The notes beneath the pieces are model-generated. The model saw only the letters and a program-made list of their open reading frames with translations, was not told the DNA's origin and ran no database searches. The position numbers were made by a program, and so were the translations under genes. 64,000 nt of DNA from an uncultured Poribacteria bacterium (GTDB lineage: Bacteria > Poribacteria > WGA-4E > PCPOR2b): contig OY282444.1 of the NCBI GenBank assembly GCA_958296125.1, positions 186,001 to 250,000 of the forward strand, written 5' to 3'. This document shows, piece after piece, positions 16,518 through 26,475 of the stretch (position 1 is its first letter; every line of letters starts with the position of its first letter).

Positions 16518-17694
16518 GACAGCACCTCAAAAGATACCAATCACCAAACCGTTTTTCGGAGCAGAGGAGGCGGCTGCGATCGTTGCTCCTTTGCACAGCG
16601 GTTGGGTGGTTCAGGGCCCCTTCGTTAAACAATTTGAGGAGAAATTTTCAACCTTCACGGAATCGCGTTTTTCGATTGCAACTAGTTCCTGCACAGCGGC
16701 ACTGCACCTCGCTGTCGCTACGTTAGGGTTGAAGCCCGGTGACGAAGTGATTGTGCCGGCCTTTACATGGATTTCTACCGCTAACGTGGTGGAATATATG
16801 GGGGCGAAGCCGGTTTTTTGCGATATTGACCTGCCCACATTCAATATAGATGTGGGGCAGATTGAAGGGCTGATTACGCCACGAACGGTAGGTATCATCC
16901 CGGTACACCTGTTTGGACTATGCGCGGAGATGCAGCCAATTCAGAAAGTCGCCCAAAAGCATAACCTATGGGTTGTGGAAGATGCTGCTTGTGCATTCGG
17001 TGCCCGGTATCACGGAAAATATGCAGGCACGTTCGGCGAGATGGGCTGCTTCAGCTTCCACCCGCGCAAGTCTATCACCACCGGCGAAGGTGGCATGATC
17101 ACAACGCGGCGGGCGGATTTCGATCAACTGGCGCGCAGCTTACGAGATCACGGTGCATCGCGTTCCGATCTCTTGCGCCACACGGGCAAAGCGGGCTTTT
17201 TACTGTCAGAGTATAATCACCTCGGCTATAATTACCGTATGACAGATATCCAAGGCGCACTCGGTTGTGCACAGATGGATCGGGCAGCATGGATCTTAGA
17301 AACGCTTGCACAACGCGCCCAGCACTACAACCAGCTGCTGATTGAGGTAGACTGGCTGGGAACTCCGAGAGTCCCCGATGGTTTCGTCCACGGATATCAG
17401 GCTTATGTTTGTCTGTTTCGTCCGGAAGAACCCACCCTGAACAACGTGGATCGACTCCACCAACAGCGCAACGAATTGATGATACAGCTGGAGGCGAAAG
17501 GGATTGCGACCCGCCAGGGAACCCACGCCCCAGTCATTCAGGGCTATTATACGGAAAAATACGCGCTACGTTCTGAGCAGTTTCCCAATGCTTATTTGGC
17601 AGATCGATTGGGACTGACGCTGCCGCTCTATGCACAAATGACAGAAGTTGAACAAGCGTTGGTATATCAAAGTCTTCAGCAGGTCATGGGTTAG
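16480..17694 (+). CDS. DegT/DnrJ/EryC1/StrS sugar aminotransferase
   Basis: Up to 404 residues, PLP-dependent. SSCTAALHLAVATLGLKPGD binds the PLP phosphate, EDAACAFGARYHGK holds the ring-stacking Asp, and CFSFHPRKSITTGEGG holds the Schiff-base Lys. It probably transfers an amino group from glutamate to a 3- or 4-keto UDP-sugar (WlbC/WbpE type). The start is unsure: ATG 16480 lies inside the epimerase gene; GTG 16498 or TTG 16507 would remove 6-9 residues. Part of the operon from 14915 on. Confidence 0.88.
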   Translation: MPIKKAVLPLKDETAPQKIPITKPFFGAEEAAAIVAPLHSGWVVQGPFVKQFEEKFSTFTESRFSIATSSCTAALHLAVATLGLKPGDEVIVPAFTWISTANVVEYMGAKPVFCDIDLPTFNIDVGQIEGLITPRTVGIIPVHLFGLCAEMQPIQKVAQKHNLWVVEDAACAFGARYHGKYAGTFGEMGCFSFHPRKSITTGEGGMITTRRADFDQLARSLRDHGASRSDLLRHTGKAGFLLSEYNHLGYNYRMTDIQGALGCAQMDRAAWILETLAQRAQHYNQLLIEVDWLGTPRVPDGFVHGYQAYVCLFRPEEPTLNNVDRLHQQRNELMIQLEAKGIATRQGTHAPVIQGYYTEKYALRSEQFPNAYLADRLGLTLPLYAQMTEVEQALVYQSLQQVMG

Positions 17695-17697
17695 GTT

Positions 17698-19743
17698 ATG
17701 TGTGGTATAACTGGAGCAATATCTCTCAATCATGGTCCCCTCCAAGTAGAACGCCTGAAATCGATGGTAGATGTCATCGCTCACAGAGGCCCAGACGATG
17801 CGGGTTATCTCGTCTGGCAAATAGGGGCTCATCCCCCACTCGGTCAGGATTTTACAGATAGCCAATTTCAAGACATTTGCCCGCTGCTGCCCGTAATTGA
17901 TTCACCTGCTGGACAGAATGGATTGCATTCAGAAAAATGGAATCTGTTTTTCGGACACCGAAGATTGTCGGTTATTGATCTCTCCCCACGTGGACATCAA
18001 CCGATGTGTGATAAATCACATCAGATTTGGCTGATTTACAATGGGGAAATCTACAATTTTAGGGAAATACGTCAGGAGTTGAAAGCACTCGGTTCCCACT
18101 TTTCTAGTTCCTCTGACACCGAGGTCATCATTCACGCCTACCACGAATGGGGAACGGACTGCATTCACCGATTCAACGGGATGTTCGCCCTCGCGCTGTA
18201 TGACAGCCGCGATCAAAAAGTCTGGCTCGCTCGCGATCGCTACGGCATCAAGCCACTCTACTATGCCCTCACCAATGAAGGCACATTTCTGTTTGGGTCC
18301 GAAATTAAATCCATTCTGGCATACCTGCCTGAAACACCGGACGTAGATCTCGCAGCGTTAAACGAATACTTCTCGTTCCAAAACATTTTGAGTGATCGGA
18401 CCCTCTTTTCAGGGATTCAGCTACTCCCGCCCGGACATTGCTTGGAACTCGATTTATCGTATGTTACTTTGAATCCCAATCTGATCGGCGGGCAGATTTC
18501 CAAGACCCAATACTGGGATTTTGACTTCGGGCAGGAGATGAATGCCCCTGCGAAGGAACTCGAGGACCAACTTTACAACCTATTGACACAGGCTGTTAAG
18601 CGACAGTGTGTCAGCGACGTTCCGGTTGGCAGTTACTTGAGTGGAGGTATGGATTCAGGAACTGTGAGCGCGATTACTGCCTCTGCCTTCGGACGGATCT
18701 CCACATTTACGATAGGTTTTGACCTCTCGGAAGCCACAGCCCATGAACTCCACTTTGATGAACGGGAGTTAGCCACATATATGGCAAACCTGTTTGAGAC
18801 GGAGCATCACGAGGACGTGCTGCATTCTGGCGATATGGAAGCGATCATGGGAGATCTCATCTGGCACCTAGAAGATTTGCGCGTTGGACAGTGCTATCCA
18901 AACGACTATGCGGCTCGGCTGGCGAGCAAGTTTGTTAAAGTGGTCATGTCTGGAATAGGAGGCGATGAATTATTTGGCGGTTATCCGTGGCGATATGCCA
19001 CAGCGATTGGAAACAGTGTCGAGAGCTATACAGACAATTATTACCGCTACTGGCAGAGATTGGTATATAATAAAGAGAAACCCCTACTTTTCAACCAAGA
19101 AGTTGGAGATCGATTGCGAAAAATGGATATTGACGGGGCGATCCCCTTCAAAGACCACACTTTGATGGCATTCCAGAATGTCTATCCAGCGGAAATTCGG
19201 TGCACCAGCTGGGAGGAACAGGTCAACCACTCTCTCTACTTTGAATGCAAGACCTTTCTGCACGGGTTGCTTGTGGTTGAAGACAAAATTTCGATGGCTC
19301 ATTCGTTGGAAACGAGAGTGCCGCTTCTGGATAATGACTTGGTCGATTTTGCTTGCCAGACCCCCGTCCGCTACAAAATTGCCAACTTGCATAACTGGAA
19401 AGCTTCCGATGAGAATATTCGACGCAAGGGGAAAACCTATCTGGAACGGACGGATGTCGGCAAAAACATCCTGCGAAAAACGATGGGACGGATTATCCCT
19501 AAATCAATTACACAAGCCAAGAAACAGGGCTTCAGCGCGCCCGATGAATCATGGTTTCGCGGCAGCAGCGAAAAGTATATCCGGGATCTTTTGCTGGCTG
19601 ATAGGGCTCGAATTAACGAATATCTCAATCCCGAATATGTGCAACAGGTCATTGACACCCACAGTTCTGGTGCAGAGAACAAGCGACTCCTAATCTGGTC
19701 GTTGTTGAGTTTTGAGTGGTGGTTGAAGCGGTTCGTAAAATGA
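17698..19743 (+). CDS. asnB: Glutamine-hydrolysing asparagine synthetase
   Basis: 681 residues. Cys2 after the initiator Met (MCGITGAI) is the nucleophile of the class II glutaminase domain; HRGPDD and YNGEIYNF follow. The synthetase domain has the PP-loop SYLSGGMDSG and a GIGGDELFGGYPW segment. It makes Asn from Asp, Gln and ATP, or, in glycan clusters, may amidate a uronic acid instead. It is longer than E. coli AsnB because of a 40-residue insert near residue 45. Its stop overlaps the next gene by ATGA (19740-19743). Confidence 0.9.
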   Translation: MCGITGAISLNHGPLQVERLKSMVDVIAHRGPDDAGYLVWQIGAHPPLGQDFTDSQFQDICPLLPVIDSPAGQNGLHSEKWNLFFGHRRLSVIDLSPRGHQPMCDKSHQIWLIYNGEIYNFREIRQELKALGSHFSSSSDTEVIIHAYHEWGTDCIHRFNGMFALALYDSRDQKVWLARDRYGIKPLYYALTNEGTFLFGSEIKSILAYLPETPDVDLAALNEYFSFQNILSDRTLFSGIQLLPPGHCLELDLSYVTLNPNLIGGQISKTQYWDFDFGQEMNAPAKELEDQLYNLLTQAVKRQCVSDVPVGSYLSGGMDSGTVSAITASAFGRISTFTIGFDLSEATAHELHFDERELATYMANLFETEHHEDVLHSGDMEAIMGDLIWHLEDLRVGQCYPNDYAARLASKFVKVVMSGIGGDELFGGYPWRYATAIGNSVESYTDNYYRYWQRLVYNKEKPLLFNQEVGDRLRKMDIDGAIPFKDHTLMAFQNVYPAEIRCTSWEEQVNHSLYFECKTFLHGLLVVEDKISMAHSLETRVPLLDNDLVDFACQTPVRYKIANLHNWKASDENIRRKGKTYLERTDVGKNILRKTMGRIIPKSITQAKKQGFSAPDESWFRGSSEKYIRDLLLADRARINEYLNPEYVQQVIDTHSSGAENKRLLIWSLLSFEWWLKRFVK

Positions 19744-20816
19744 ACATCAAACGCATTGAAAAACTCATTAGCGACGCAATAGACACATACAACCTAGACC
19801 TATCAGGGCTCACTGTTTTCACAGAGGCGGCAAATGGAAACTATGTCGTGACCCCCCTAATTGCAGCGGTGGCTGGTTCAGATCGAGTTTTTGCAATCAC
19901 ACGGAACTCAAGCTACGGTCAAGTCGTTGATATACGGAATCTCACCCTTGAATTGGCGCAAAAGTGGGGAGTCGGGGATCGAATTGAGGTCATCTCTGAT
20001 AAGATTCCATTGATACTGTCACAAGTTGATATTGTAACGAATCTTGGGTTTGTGCGCCCTATCGATAAAAACATGATTGCCCACCTAAAACCAACCGCTG
20101 TCCTCCCGCTGATGTGGGAGACGTGGGAATTTCGCGAGGCGGATCTGGATCTCGCAGAATGTCGGCGGGTGGGAATTATGGTTTTAGGGACAAATGAGCG
20201 GGAGGTGGGGCTAGACCTTTTCACCTATGTCGGATATTTGGCAGTCAAATTAGCGTTTGAATTGGAGATTGAAATTTACAGATCGAAAGTTGTGGTTGTC
20301 GGAAGTGGGCGCTTTGGTGAAAGCAGCGTCAAGGCATTTGATAAGCTAGATGCTGATATAAAATATATTGATCTATCTGCGGGGAATTCCTTGGAGACCG
20401 AATCTGCTAAATCTACACTTCGCGATGCGGATCTCGCTGTTTTGGTAGAACACCACAGCCCAATTTGCTTAATCGGCAGCAAAGGACAGATAACCGTTGA
20501 TGAACTGTTAACGTTAAGCTCCCATTTGTCTATTGTCCACATCGCTGGAAATATAAATCGAAAAGAAATTGATAACGCAGCCATTCCATGTGTTCCGAAA
20601 AAATCGGCAGCACCCGGTTACATGAGCGTTGCAACCGATTACTTGGGTCCTAAACCGGTGGTCGCCTTGCATACCGCCGGACTCAAGGTGGGTGAGGCAA
20701 TGGCGCGGATGCGTCTCGCAGGTCTCAACCCAGTTGAGGCAGAAAAAAAAGTCTTGCATCAGCTCCCGCTTGCCATGGAATTTGCCACCTCACACAAATA
20801 TACACAAACAGCTTAG
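19740..20816 (+). CDS. Unrecognised Rossmann-fold NAD(P)-binding protein of a glycan operon
   Basis: About 358 residues from ATG 19740, which overlaps the asnB stop. The N-terminal half has conserved-looking segments (TEAANGNYVVTPLIAA, TNLGFVRPID). The second half starts with VVVVGSGRFGESSVKAF, a GxGxxG dinucleotide site, then YIDLSAGNSLE where an Asp would hold NAD ribose. The two-domain order resembles S-adenosylhomocysteinase or D-2-hydroxyacid dehydrogenases, but I cannot assign a family. Coupling to asnB and the methyltransferase suggests a modification step on a sugar or lipid. Confidence 0.6.
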   Translation: MNIKRIEKLISDAIDTYNLDLSGLTVFTEAANGNYVVTPLIAAVAGSDRVFAITRNSSYGQVVDIRNLTLELAQKWGVGDRIEVISDKIPLILSQVDIVTNLGFVRPIDKNMIAHLKPTAVLPLMWETWEFREADLDLAECRRVGIMVLGTNEREVGLDLFTYVGYLAVKLAFELEIEIYRSKVVVVGSGRFGESSVKAFDKLDADIKYIDLSAGNSLETESAKSTLRDADLAVLVEHHSPICLIGSKGQITVDELLTLSSHLSIVHIAGNINRKEIDNAAIPCVPKKSAAPGYMSVATDYLGPKPVVALHTAGLKVGEAMARMRLAGLNPVEAEKKVLHQLPLAMEFATSHKYTQTA

Positions 20817-20830
20817 AGACTCAGCTTTCA

Positions 20831-21601
20831 ATGTCTAAGACCAGCAAAATTGAGATTCCAGATTGGTTGCTGCATCGTTTAAGCGTGAATGACACTGGAT
20901 TTTTGCAGCGGGTATACTCTGGCGGATTGGATAAGTATAAAAAACACTTGGATCGTATTGGCTTCGTTGGGAAGGAAAGAATTCTGGATGCAGGCTGCGG
21001 GTTTGGGCAATGGACATTTGCAATGGCACAGACCTCAAAGCAAGCGATTGGTATGGATGTTGATCCGGAACGCTTATTTGTTAGCACTCAACTCGCATCA
21101 ATCAATGATTTCAAAAATGCAGAATTTCGTCGAGCAAGTCTGGAAGATATTCCCGATTTTGAAGAGACATACGATGCCGTTTTTTGTTATAGCGTTGTGT
21201 ATCTAACGGACTACCCCAAGGTCTTTAGGGATTTCTTTCGCATCTTGAAAAAAGGGGGCGACCTTTATATCTGCACCAATGGACCCGGCTGGTATCTCTA
21301 TAATATTATCGAGCAACCTAATCCTTCGATAGACTTCCATCCAAGACGGTACGGCGTTCAAACTTTCTGGAATACACTGATCCGAAAACGAAGTGGATTT
21401 TCACTGAGTGCCGGTGCCCGTATAATGACCCCCAGTGGCACCAAACGTGCCTTGGACAAATCTGGATTCGATGTCGTTGCTTTAGGCGCAGAGGGGACTT
21501 TGGCGATTGATGATAGACACACCCCTCAACCGGAACCAAATTATAATGCAACGTATATGGGGCTCGTTAATGTGTTTGAAGTGATCGCCCGTAAGCCCTA
21601 A
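20831..21601 (+). CDS. Class I SAM-dependent methyltransferase
   Basis: 256 residues. Motif I ILDAGCGFGQWTFAMA near residue 53, the acidic end of strand 2 at GMDVDPERL, and YDAVFCYSVVYLTDYP as the motif IV region. No DNA or rRNA recognition domain. Likely methylates a sugar or small molecule in the glycan pathway. Weak ribosome binding site; lies 14 bases after the previous stop. Confidence 0.82.
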   Translation: MSKTSKIEIPDWLLHRLSVNDTGFLQRVYSGGLDKYKKHLDRIGFVGKERILDAGCGFGQWTFAMAQTSKQAIGMDVDPERLFVSTQLASINDFKNAEFRRASLEDIPDFEETYDAVFCYSVVYLTDYPKVFRDFFRILKKGGDLYICTNGPGWYLYNIIEQPNPSIDFHPRRYGVQTFWNTLIRKRSGFSLSAGARIMTPSGTKRALDKSGFDVVALGAEGTLAIDDRHTPQPEPNYNATYMGLVNVFEVIARKP

Positions 21602-21660
21602 AAAACACGGATGAGAGCCAATTTTTTTATCCCTATCAGGATTTAGTTCTCCGTAAAGCA

Positions 21661-22491
21661 ATGTCTATGGTTGATATTTTCTTCATCATCGGTTGCGCGC
21701 GAAGTGGGACAACAGCACTGGTGAAAATGCTAAATACGTCCCAGAACGCGACTGTCTTTGTGGAGCAGAAACCGAATCTGTGCATCGAAGCGCGGAATTT
21801 ATGTCGGGGCATATTAAGAGATCCGAAACAGGTCATTCAGATAGCAAAGTCAGAGTCAATTCAAAAGGTGCTGTCTAAGGGTCTAAAGTATGGAGACAAA
21901 AATCCAAACTATCTGCTATTTGTTCCATATATCGCTGAACTATGGGATTGCAGATTCCTTTTTCCGGTGCGGGATGGACGGGAGGTCGTACGCTCTTTGA
22001 TGGACTGGCACCACTTCTATCGTCAGAAATTCTCGCATAGTGGGGTTTTTGCCATGAACGAAGACGACCCAAATTCGCCAATTGACTCGCCCGAACAGGA
22101 TTGGTGGGATTACAGTCGTTTACGTCCCGGGCCCGGCAATCCATATTTTGAGGAATGGCAACAGCTCTCGCGTTTTGAAAAGTGTGCTTGGTATTGGGCT
22201 AATTTTAATAAAAAAGCGTTGGAGTTGTTCTCTCAACTAGATAATCAACATTGGCTTCAGGTGGATATGAAATCACTGGACGGGTTCAAGATGAGACAAA
22301 TTTTCGATTTTTTAGGATTAGACGGATTTAACGCCAATCGGATAGGAGAGATGATAAACGCACGTATTAACTCATTGCAGGAACGGGCAGGTTTACCTGA
22401 TAAGTTTCCGAGTTGGACTGATTGGACCCACGAACAACGAAACGCATTCGATCGGATTGCAGGTGAAATGATGGAATGCTTGATATACTAA
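21661..22491 (+). CDS. Sulfotransferase family protein
   Basis: 276 residues. The PAPS 5'-phosphosulfate loop reads IGCARSGTTALVKML near the N-terminus, and the 3'-phosphate site FPVRDGREVVRSL lies near residue 103. Transfers sulfate from PAPS, most likely to a carbohydrate given the flanking glycan genes. No membrane anchor or signal peptide, so cytoplasmic. Sulfated surface glycans are a plausible product; the acceptor is not known. Confidence 0.85.
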   Translation: MSMVDIFFIIGCARSGTTALVKMLNTSQNATVFVEQKPNLCIEARNLCRGILRDPKQVIQIAKSESIQKVLSKGLKYGDKNPNYLLFVPYIAELWDCRFLFPVRDGREVVRSLMDWHHFYRQKFSHSGVFAMNEDDPNSPIDSPEQDWWDYSRLRPGPGNPYFEEWQQLSRFEKCAWYWANFNKKALELFSQLDNQHWLQVDMKSLDGFKMRQIFDFLGLDGFNANRIGEMINARINSLQERAGLPDKFPSWTDWTHEQRNAFDRIAGEMMECLIY

Positions 22492-22646
22492 GCCCTCTAA
22501 ACACCCAAATCTAAGGCTATTATATGTCTCCGCAGATGCGAACTTTCGGATGCCGCCGCTTTAGGGAATCCGCCGTGGGGAAGTTAGGAAAATCCCGGCG
22601 CGGTAGTTCAATTCCGGTTTAGTGGCAAGAAAGGAAAGCCGCGAAA

Positions 22647-24227
22647 ATGCTCTACATTGAAGTTGTAGGCATCTGTTTCTTGGGGCTTGTGACACGTCTG
22701 ATTTTTCTGCTCCATGCAGGCAGCGATCTGGATGCACATCTCTGGCTCACGAAACTGCGGCGCGACTTGGGGGGGGTGAGAGGTATCGGCAGGCACCGCG
22801 TGAAGGATTCGCTTGTCCCCGGGATTAGAGGCTATCCGCCGCTGCCACACGCTATTATCGCGCTTATCAATCCGAAATACTGGGTGCTAGCTGGTCGGAT
22901 GACCAATCTTGCTTTTGATTTAGCGAGTATCCTGTTAGTTTATTTTATGGGGCACCTGCTGTTTGAGCGCGTTTGGCAGATATCTTCTGGACAACTCATT
23001 TCCGCTACGGGGGCGGTGACCCTTCCCTACGCGACCAGTCCCAAGCTGCATCCGGTAACCGCTCGATTGCAAGCGATGGGAGGGAGAACGCTAGGAAATC
23101 TCTTAGTTCTGCTCTATTTCACCTGCTTCGGCGTTGGTTATCTGTTTGGAATCCCTTGGTTCTACATACCTTGTCTTCTCATAGGAACGCTGACAGTGCT
23201 TTCTTCTCAGTTTGGGATGCAGGTATTGGTAGTGAATTCGATTGTGCTATCCTGTTTTTACCAAGACTTCGTCCCGTTACTACTGCTGTTAGCGACCTTT
23301 GGACTTTGTATATTCGTTCCGCAGCTCGGCATCAAGCAGTTATTTGCACGTAAATGGGCACACTATAAGTGGTATTTCACCGCTATAAAAACGGGCACAA
23401 CGCCAATAGCAGAAAGGAATCGTTTAAAAGATTTTGTCGCGTTACCGGCTTACCTATTTTCTCGACCGAGGGAGTTTGGCAGGATAGTTTTTACCAAGGC
23501 AACACCGATCATTATCCTTTATTCGATACCAATCATCCCACTTCTCCTATACTGGTGGCACTCTTCACCGAATAGTTTCACGGCGTTCTTTTCTGACGAT
23601 GTCATTTGGTATGTAACTGGACTGACCCTCGCCAGTTTCGTCGCATTTGTTATCACATCTATCAAGTATATCCTGTTCCTAGGTGAGGCAGAAAGATATC
23701 TTGAGTATTCGCTAGCCTGTATTCATTTGATTTTTGTTAGGTATTGCATTGTATCCAAACATTCATACGAAATAATCTATATAATCACCCTGATTCATAT
23801 CGGGTTCGTTTTGGTGAATTTTCTGTATCTCAGTTCGGTTAACATTAAAAACAACCTGTTGCCTACCAGAGAAACGGCTCTTGCAGCCGTTATCAAATTC
23901 TTGAATGGGAGAAGTGGACAGAATATAATTACCATCCCGACGAAGTTCAGTTATACTTTGGCTGAAAGCATGGAGGAAACTGATTCTCGTTTTTACTACC
24001 CTTCGATGTCCGAACCGGGCCGAGGGATGAGGTATATGCAAGAAGATCATGTGTACCTCTATTTGATGAAGCCAGACTTTGACTATTTTCGCGTCCGATA
24101 TGGGGTCAATACACTGGTGGCTCAAAAACGAGCGGTAGAATTGGCGGCGCAACGGGGAATTGAATACCCCTTGAGTTCGCTGAAACTGTTATACGACAAT
24201 GAGGGTTATGCGGTTTATAGTGTATGA
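22647..24227 (+). CDS. Polytopic membrane protein, possible GT-C-type glycosyltransferase
   Basis: 526 residues with about ten hydrophobic segments through residue 405, then a soluble tail. An early acidic loop (GSDLDAHLWLTKLRRD, residues 25-40) follows the first membrane helix, where GT-C enzymes carry their catalytic Asp. No firm family match. It lies between the sulfotransferase and the flippase-like gene, and its stop overlaps the flippase start (ATGA at 24224-24227). Alternatives are a Wzy-like polymerase or a ligase. Confidence 0.6.
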   Translation: MLYIEVVGICFLGLVTRLIFLLHAGSDLDAHLWLTKLRRDLGGVRGIGRHRVKDSLVPGIRGYPPLPHAIIALINPKYWVLAGRMTNLAFDLASILLVYFMGHLLFERVWQISSGQLISATGAVTLPYATSPKLHPVTARLQAMGGRTLGNLLVLLYFTCFGVGYLFGIPWFYIPCLLIGTLTVLSSQFGMQVLVVNSIVLSCFYQDFVPLLLLLATFGLCIFVPQLGIKQLFARKWAHYKWYFTAIKTGTTPIAERNRLKDFVALPAYLFSRPREFGRIVFTKATPIIILYSIPIIPLLLYWWHSSPNSFTAFFSDDVIWYVTGLTLASFVAFVITSIKYILFLGEAERYLEYSLACIHLIFVRYCIVSKHSYEIIYIITLIHIGFVLVNFLYLSSVNIKNNLLPTRETALAAVIKFLNGRSGQNIITIPTKFSYTLAESMEETDSRFYYPSMSEPGRGMRYMQEDHVYLYLMKPDFDYFRVRYGVNTLVAQKRAVELAAQRGIEYPLSSLKLLYDNEGYAVYSV

Positions 24228-25738
24228 TAATAGATCACATAAAAAGAACGGTGCAACTGGGAAGTATCTATAGCATCGGTAGTATATCTCAAGGTGCTTT
24301 ATTCGTTTTACTTTTCCCAATCTATACCTCGTTCTTGTCGCCTCAGGATTTTGGCATTATTGGGTTGATGTCCATTACCATTAATTTGCTGACTCGGTTC
24401 GTGTCATCACCTGTAAATAGTGCCTTTACTCGGTTCTACTATGCACCGGAATATAGAGAAAAAAGGGGGATCTTACTGTTCAACCTGTTTTTATGGGTGT
24501 TGCTGATAATTACCTGCTGTGCAGTTATATTTTGGCAAATCAGTGAACACCTCGCCGGGATCCTTCTACAAGATAAGAACCTAGCCCCCCTCCTCAAGAT
24601 ATATGCGTTGATACTGTTTTTACAACCACTTTCGTCCTTGTTTCTGTGTTTGCTTCGCATGTTGGAGCGGGCAAAATACTTCGTTTTCACATCTATATCA
24701 AGCCTATTGCTCTCTGCTGGTTTGACACTATATCTGCTCACTGTTTTGAAGAAGGGGGTCCTCGCCCTTATCGTCGGAAACTTGATCGGTCTGATGGTCA
24801 CAGTAATCATGGTGTTTCCTGTTTTTATCAAAAGATTGACATTTCAGCTGTCTCGTTCGACCCTGATTCCACCGCTGAAATATGCTTATCCGTTGTTGTT
24901 ATCGGAATACTCCAATCTGCTCATCCAATCTGGCGATCGGTATGTTTTAAGAATCTTCAACTCCGTTAGCATGGTGGGGCTCTACGCTTTTGGCTATCAA
25001 ATCGCTGGAATCCTTCAGACCGCTTTGGTGACTCCGCTGAAACAAGCCCTTCAACCTATTGTTCTCAAGCAGGAAGCGGATCCCGAAACTATAAGGCATT
25101 TTCTAAGGGTGGGTGCCACGTATTTCTATCTGATAGGCTGTGCTGCGTGCCTGCTGATTTCGCTTTTCAGTCGAGAAATTCTGATGCTTTTTGCCCGGAA
25201 AGAAGCGTTCTGGGCAGCTTGGGTCATCGTTCCACTCATCACTTATTCCTACGTTCAGCATGGGATTGGTAATTTTGTCGGGTGGGGGATGGGATTGATG
25301 AAAAAATCGTTCCATGTTTCGGGAATAGTTTTGCTATCGGCATTGGTAAATATTGGATTGAACTTTCTCTTTGTTCCCCGTTGGGGTATGCTAGGAGCTG
25401 CGTGTGCCACTATGCTATCTTACGTTGTATGGAACTTCCTGAAAGCGTACTATTCGGCAAAATTCTATGATCTCCACTTCGAGGTCGGGAGACTTTTACA
25501 TATCACAGGAATCGGATTCGGACTTTACGGGCTGTCTTTGTTGGCCGCCAATAACAGGGCTATGGAAATTAATGTGGCTCTGAAGTTCTTGTTCTTTTTG
25601 GGGTATCCTCTCATTCTCTGGAAGACAGGCTTCTTTTTAGAGAGCGAAAAGACATACCTACTAAAGTCGGTAAACGGATTCAAAAGAATCTACCGACGCG
25701 TATTTTTTTTTAAGGATAAACTAGAACGCGAAAGGTAA
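24224..25738 (+). CDS. Wzx-like polysaccharide/lipid-linked oligosaccharide flippase
   Basis: 504 residues with 12-14 hydrophobic segments, in the MATE/MOP polysaccharide-export fold. The opening GSIYSIGSISQGALFVLLFP then FLSPQDFGIIGLM is the usual start (regular YLSPEEYG in the family). It would move undecaprenyl-linked repeat units across the inner membrane. Closes the glycan operon and is translationally coupled to the membrane protein before it. Confidence 0.85.
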   Translation: MIIDHIKRTVQLGSIYSIGSISQGALFVLLFPIYTSFLSPQDFGIIGLMSITINLLTRFVSSPVNSAFTRFYYAPEYREKRGILLFNLFLWVLLIITCCAVIFWQISEHLAGILLQDKNLAPLLKIYALILFLQPLSSLFLCLLRMLERAKYFVFTSISSLLLSAGLTLYLLTVLKKGVLALIVGNLIGLMVTVIMVFPVFIKRLTFQLSRSTLIPPLKYAYPLLLSEYSNLLIQSGDRYVLRIFNSVSMVGLYAFGYQIAGILQTALVTPLKQALQPIVLKQEADPETIRHFLRVGATYFYLIGCAACLLISLFSREILMLFARKEAFWAAWVIVPLITYSYVQHGIGNFVGWGMGLMKKSFHVSGIVLLSALVNIGLNFLFVPRWGMLGAACATMLSYVVWNFLKAYYSAKFYDLHFEVGRLLHITGIGFGLYGLSLLAANNRAMEINVALKFLFFLGYPLILWKTGFFLESEKTYLLKSVNGFKRIYRRVFFFKDKLERER

Positions 25739-25780
25739 CTATATCGGCATCAACAGCGTTGATGACAGTAGAGGACAGAG

Positions 25781-26362
25781 ATGAAAATTGCCATCATGGG
25801 CGGCACCTTCAACCCCATCCACTATGCCCATCTGCTGAGTGCGGAGGAGGTGCGTGATAGCTTGGGTTATGATAAAATCCTTTTTATCCCGTCCGCCCGT
25901 CCCCCCCATAAAGATTCGCGGGATATCATTGATCCGGAACACCGCTATCAGATGACCCGCCGCGCAACATCGGATAACTCTGATTTCGAGGTATCGCGGA
26001 TCGAGTTAGATCGCATCGGTCCTTCCTTTGCTATTCAGACTATCAAAGAGTTACAAGCTTTCTACGGCAAGGCATGTGATCTCGCGTTTATTATCGGTGC
26101 CGATTCACTCATCGACTTCAAGATCTGGAAGGATTATGATGAGATTCTCGACATCTGCCGCTTTATCGCAACCACTCGGCCCAACTATCGCCTTGATAAA
26201 GTTCCTCCGGATCTTCGAGACCGGGTCCAATACTTTTCAATAACGGGGGTTGACATTTCCGCAACCAAAATTCGTGAGCGCATCCGATCCGGACGTTCCA
26301 TTCGATACCTCGTCCCGGAACCTGTCTGGGAGTATATTGAACATCATCAACTATACCAGTAA
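25781..26362 (+). CDS. nadD: Nicotinate-nucleotide adenylyltransferase
   Basis: 193 residues. Joins nicotinate mononucleotide and ATP to deamido-NAD. [12 protein letters not shown] holds the (H/T)xGH-like nucleotidyltransferase motif (here HYAH); IPSARPPHK near 39 and the C-terminal [16 protein letters not shown] (usual ISSTxIR) match NadD. Length is standard. First of a nadD-yacG-yqeK-rsfS block, a common arrangement. Confidence 0.95.
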   Translation: MKIAIMGGTFNPIHYAHLLSAEEVRDSLGYDKILFIPSARPPHKDSRDIIDPEHRYQMTRRATSDNSDFEVSRIELDRIGPSFAIQTIKELQAFYGKACDLAFIIGADSLIDFKIWKDYDEILDICRFIATTRPNYRLDKVPPDLRDRVQYFSITGVDISATKIRERIRSGRSIRYLVPEPVWEYIEHHQLYQ

Positions 26363-26475
26363 ATCTAAGAACCCAATTCTGTGTTCTTATAAAGAACTAT
26401 CATGTAAAAAAGTGAGGGATCCAAAGAGGCCAACGGACAGGTCGCTCATTCACGCACAAGGTAGGTGATTTCAGG

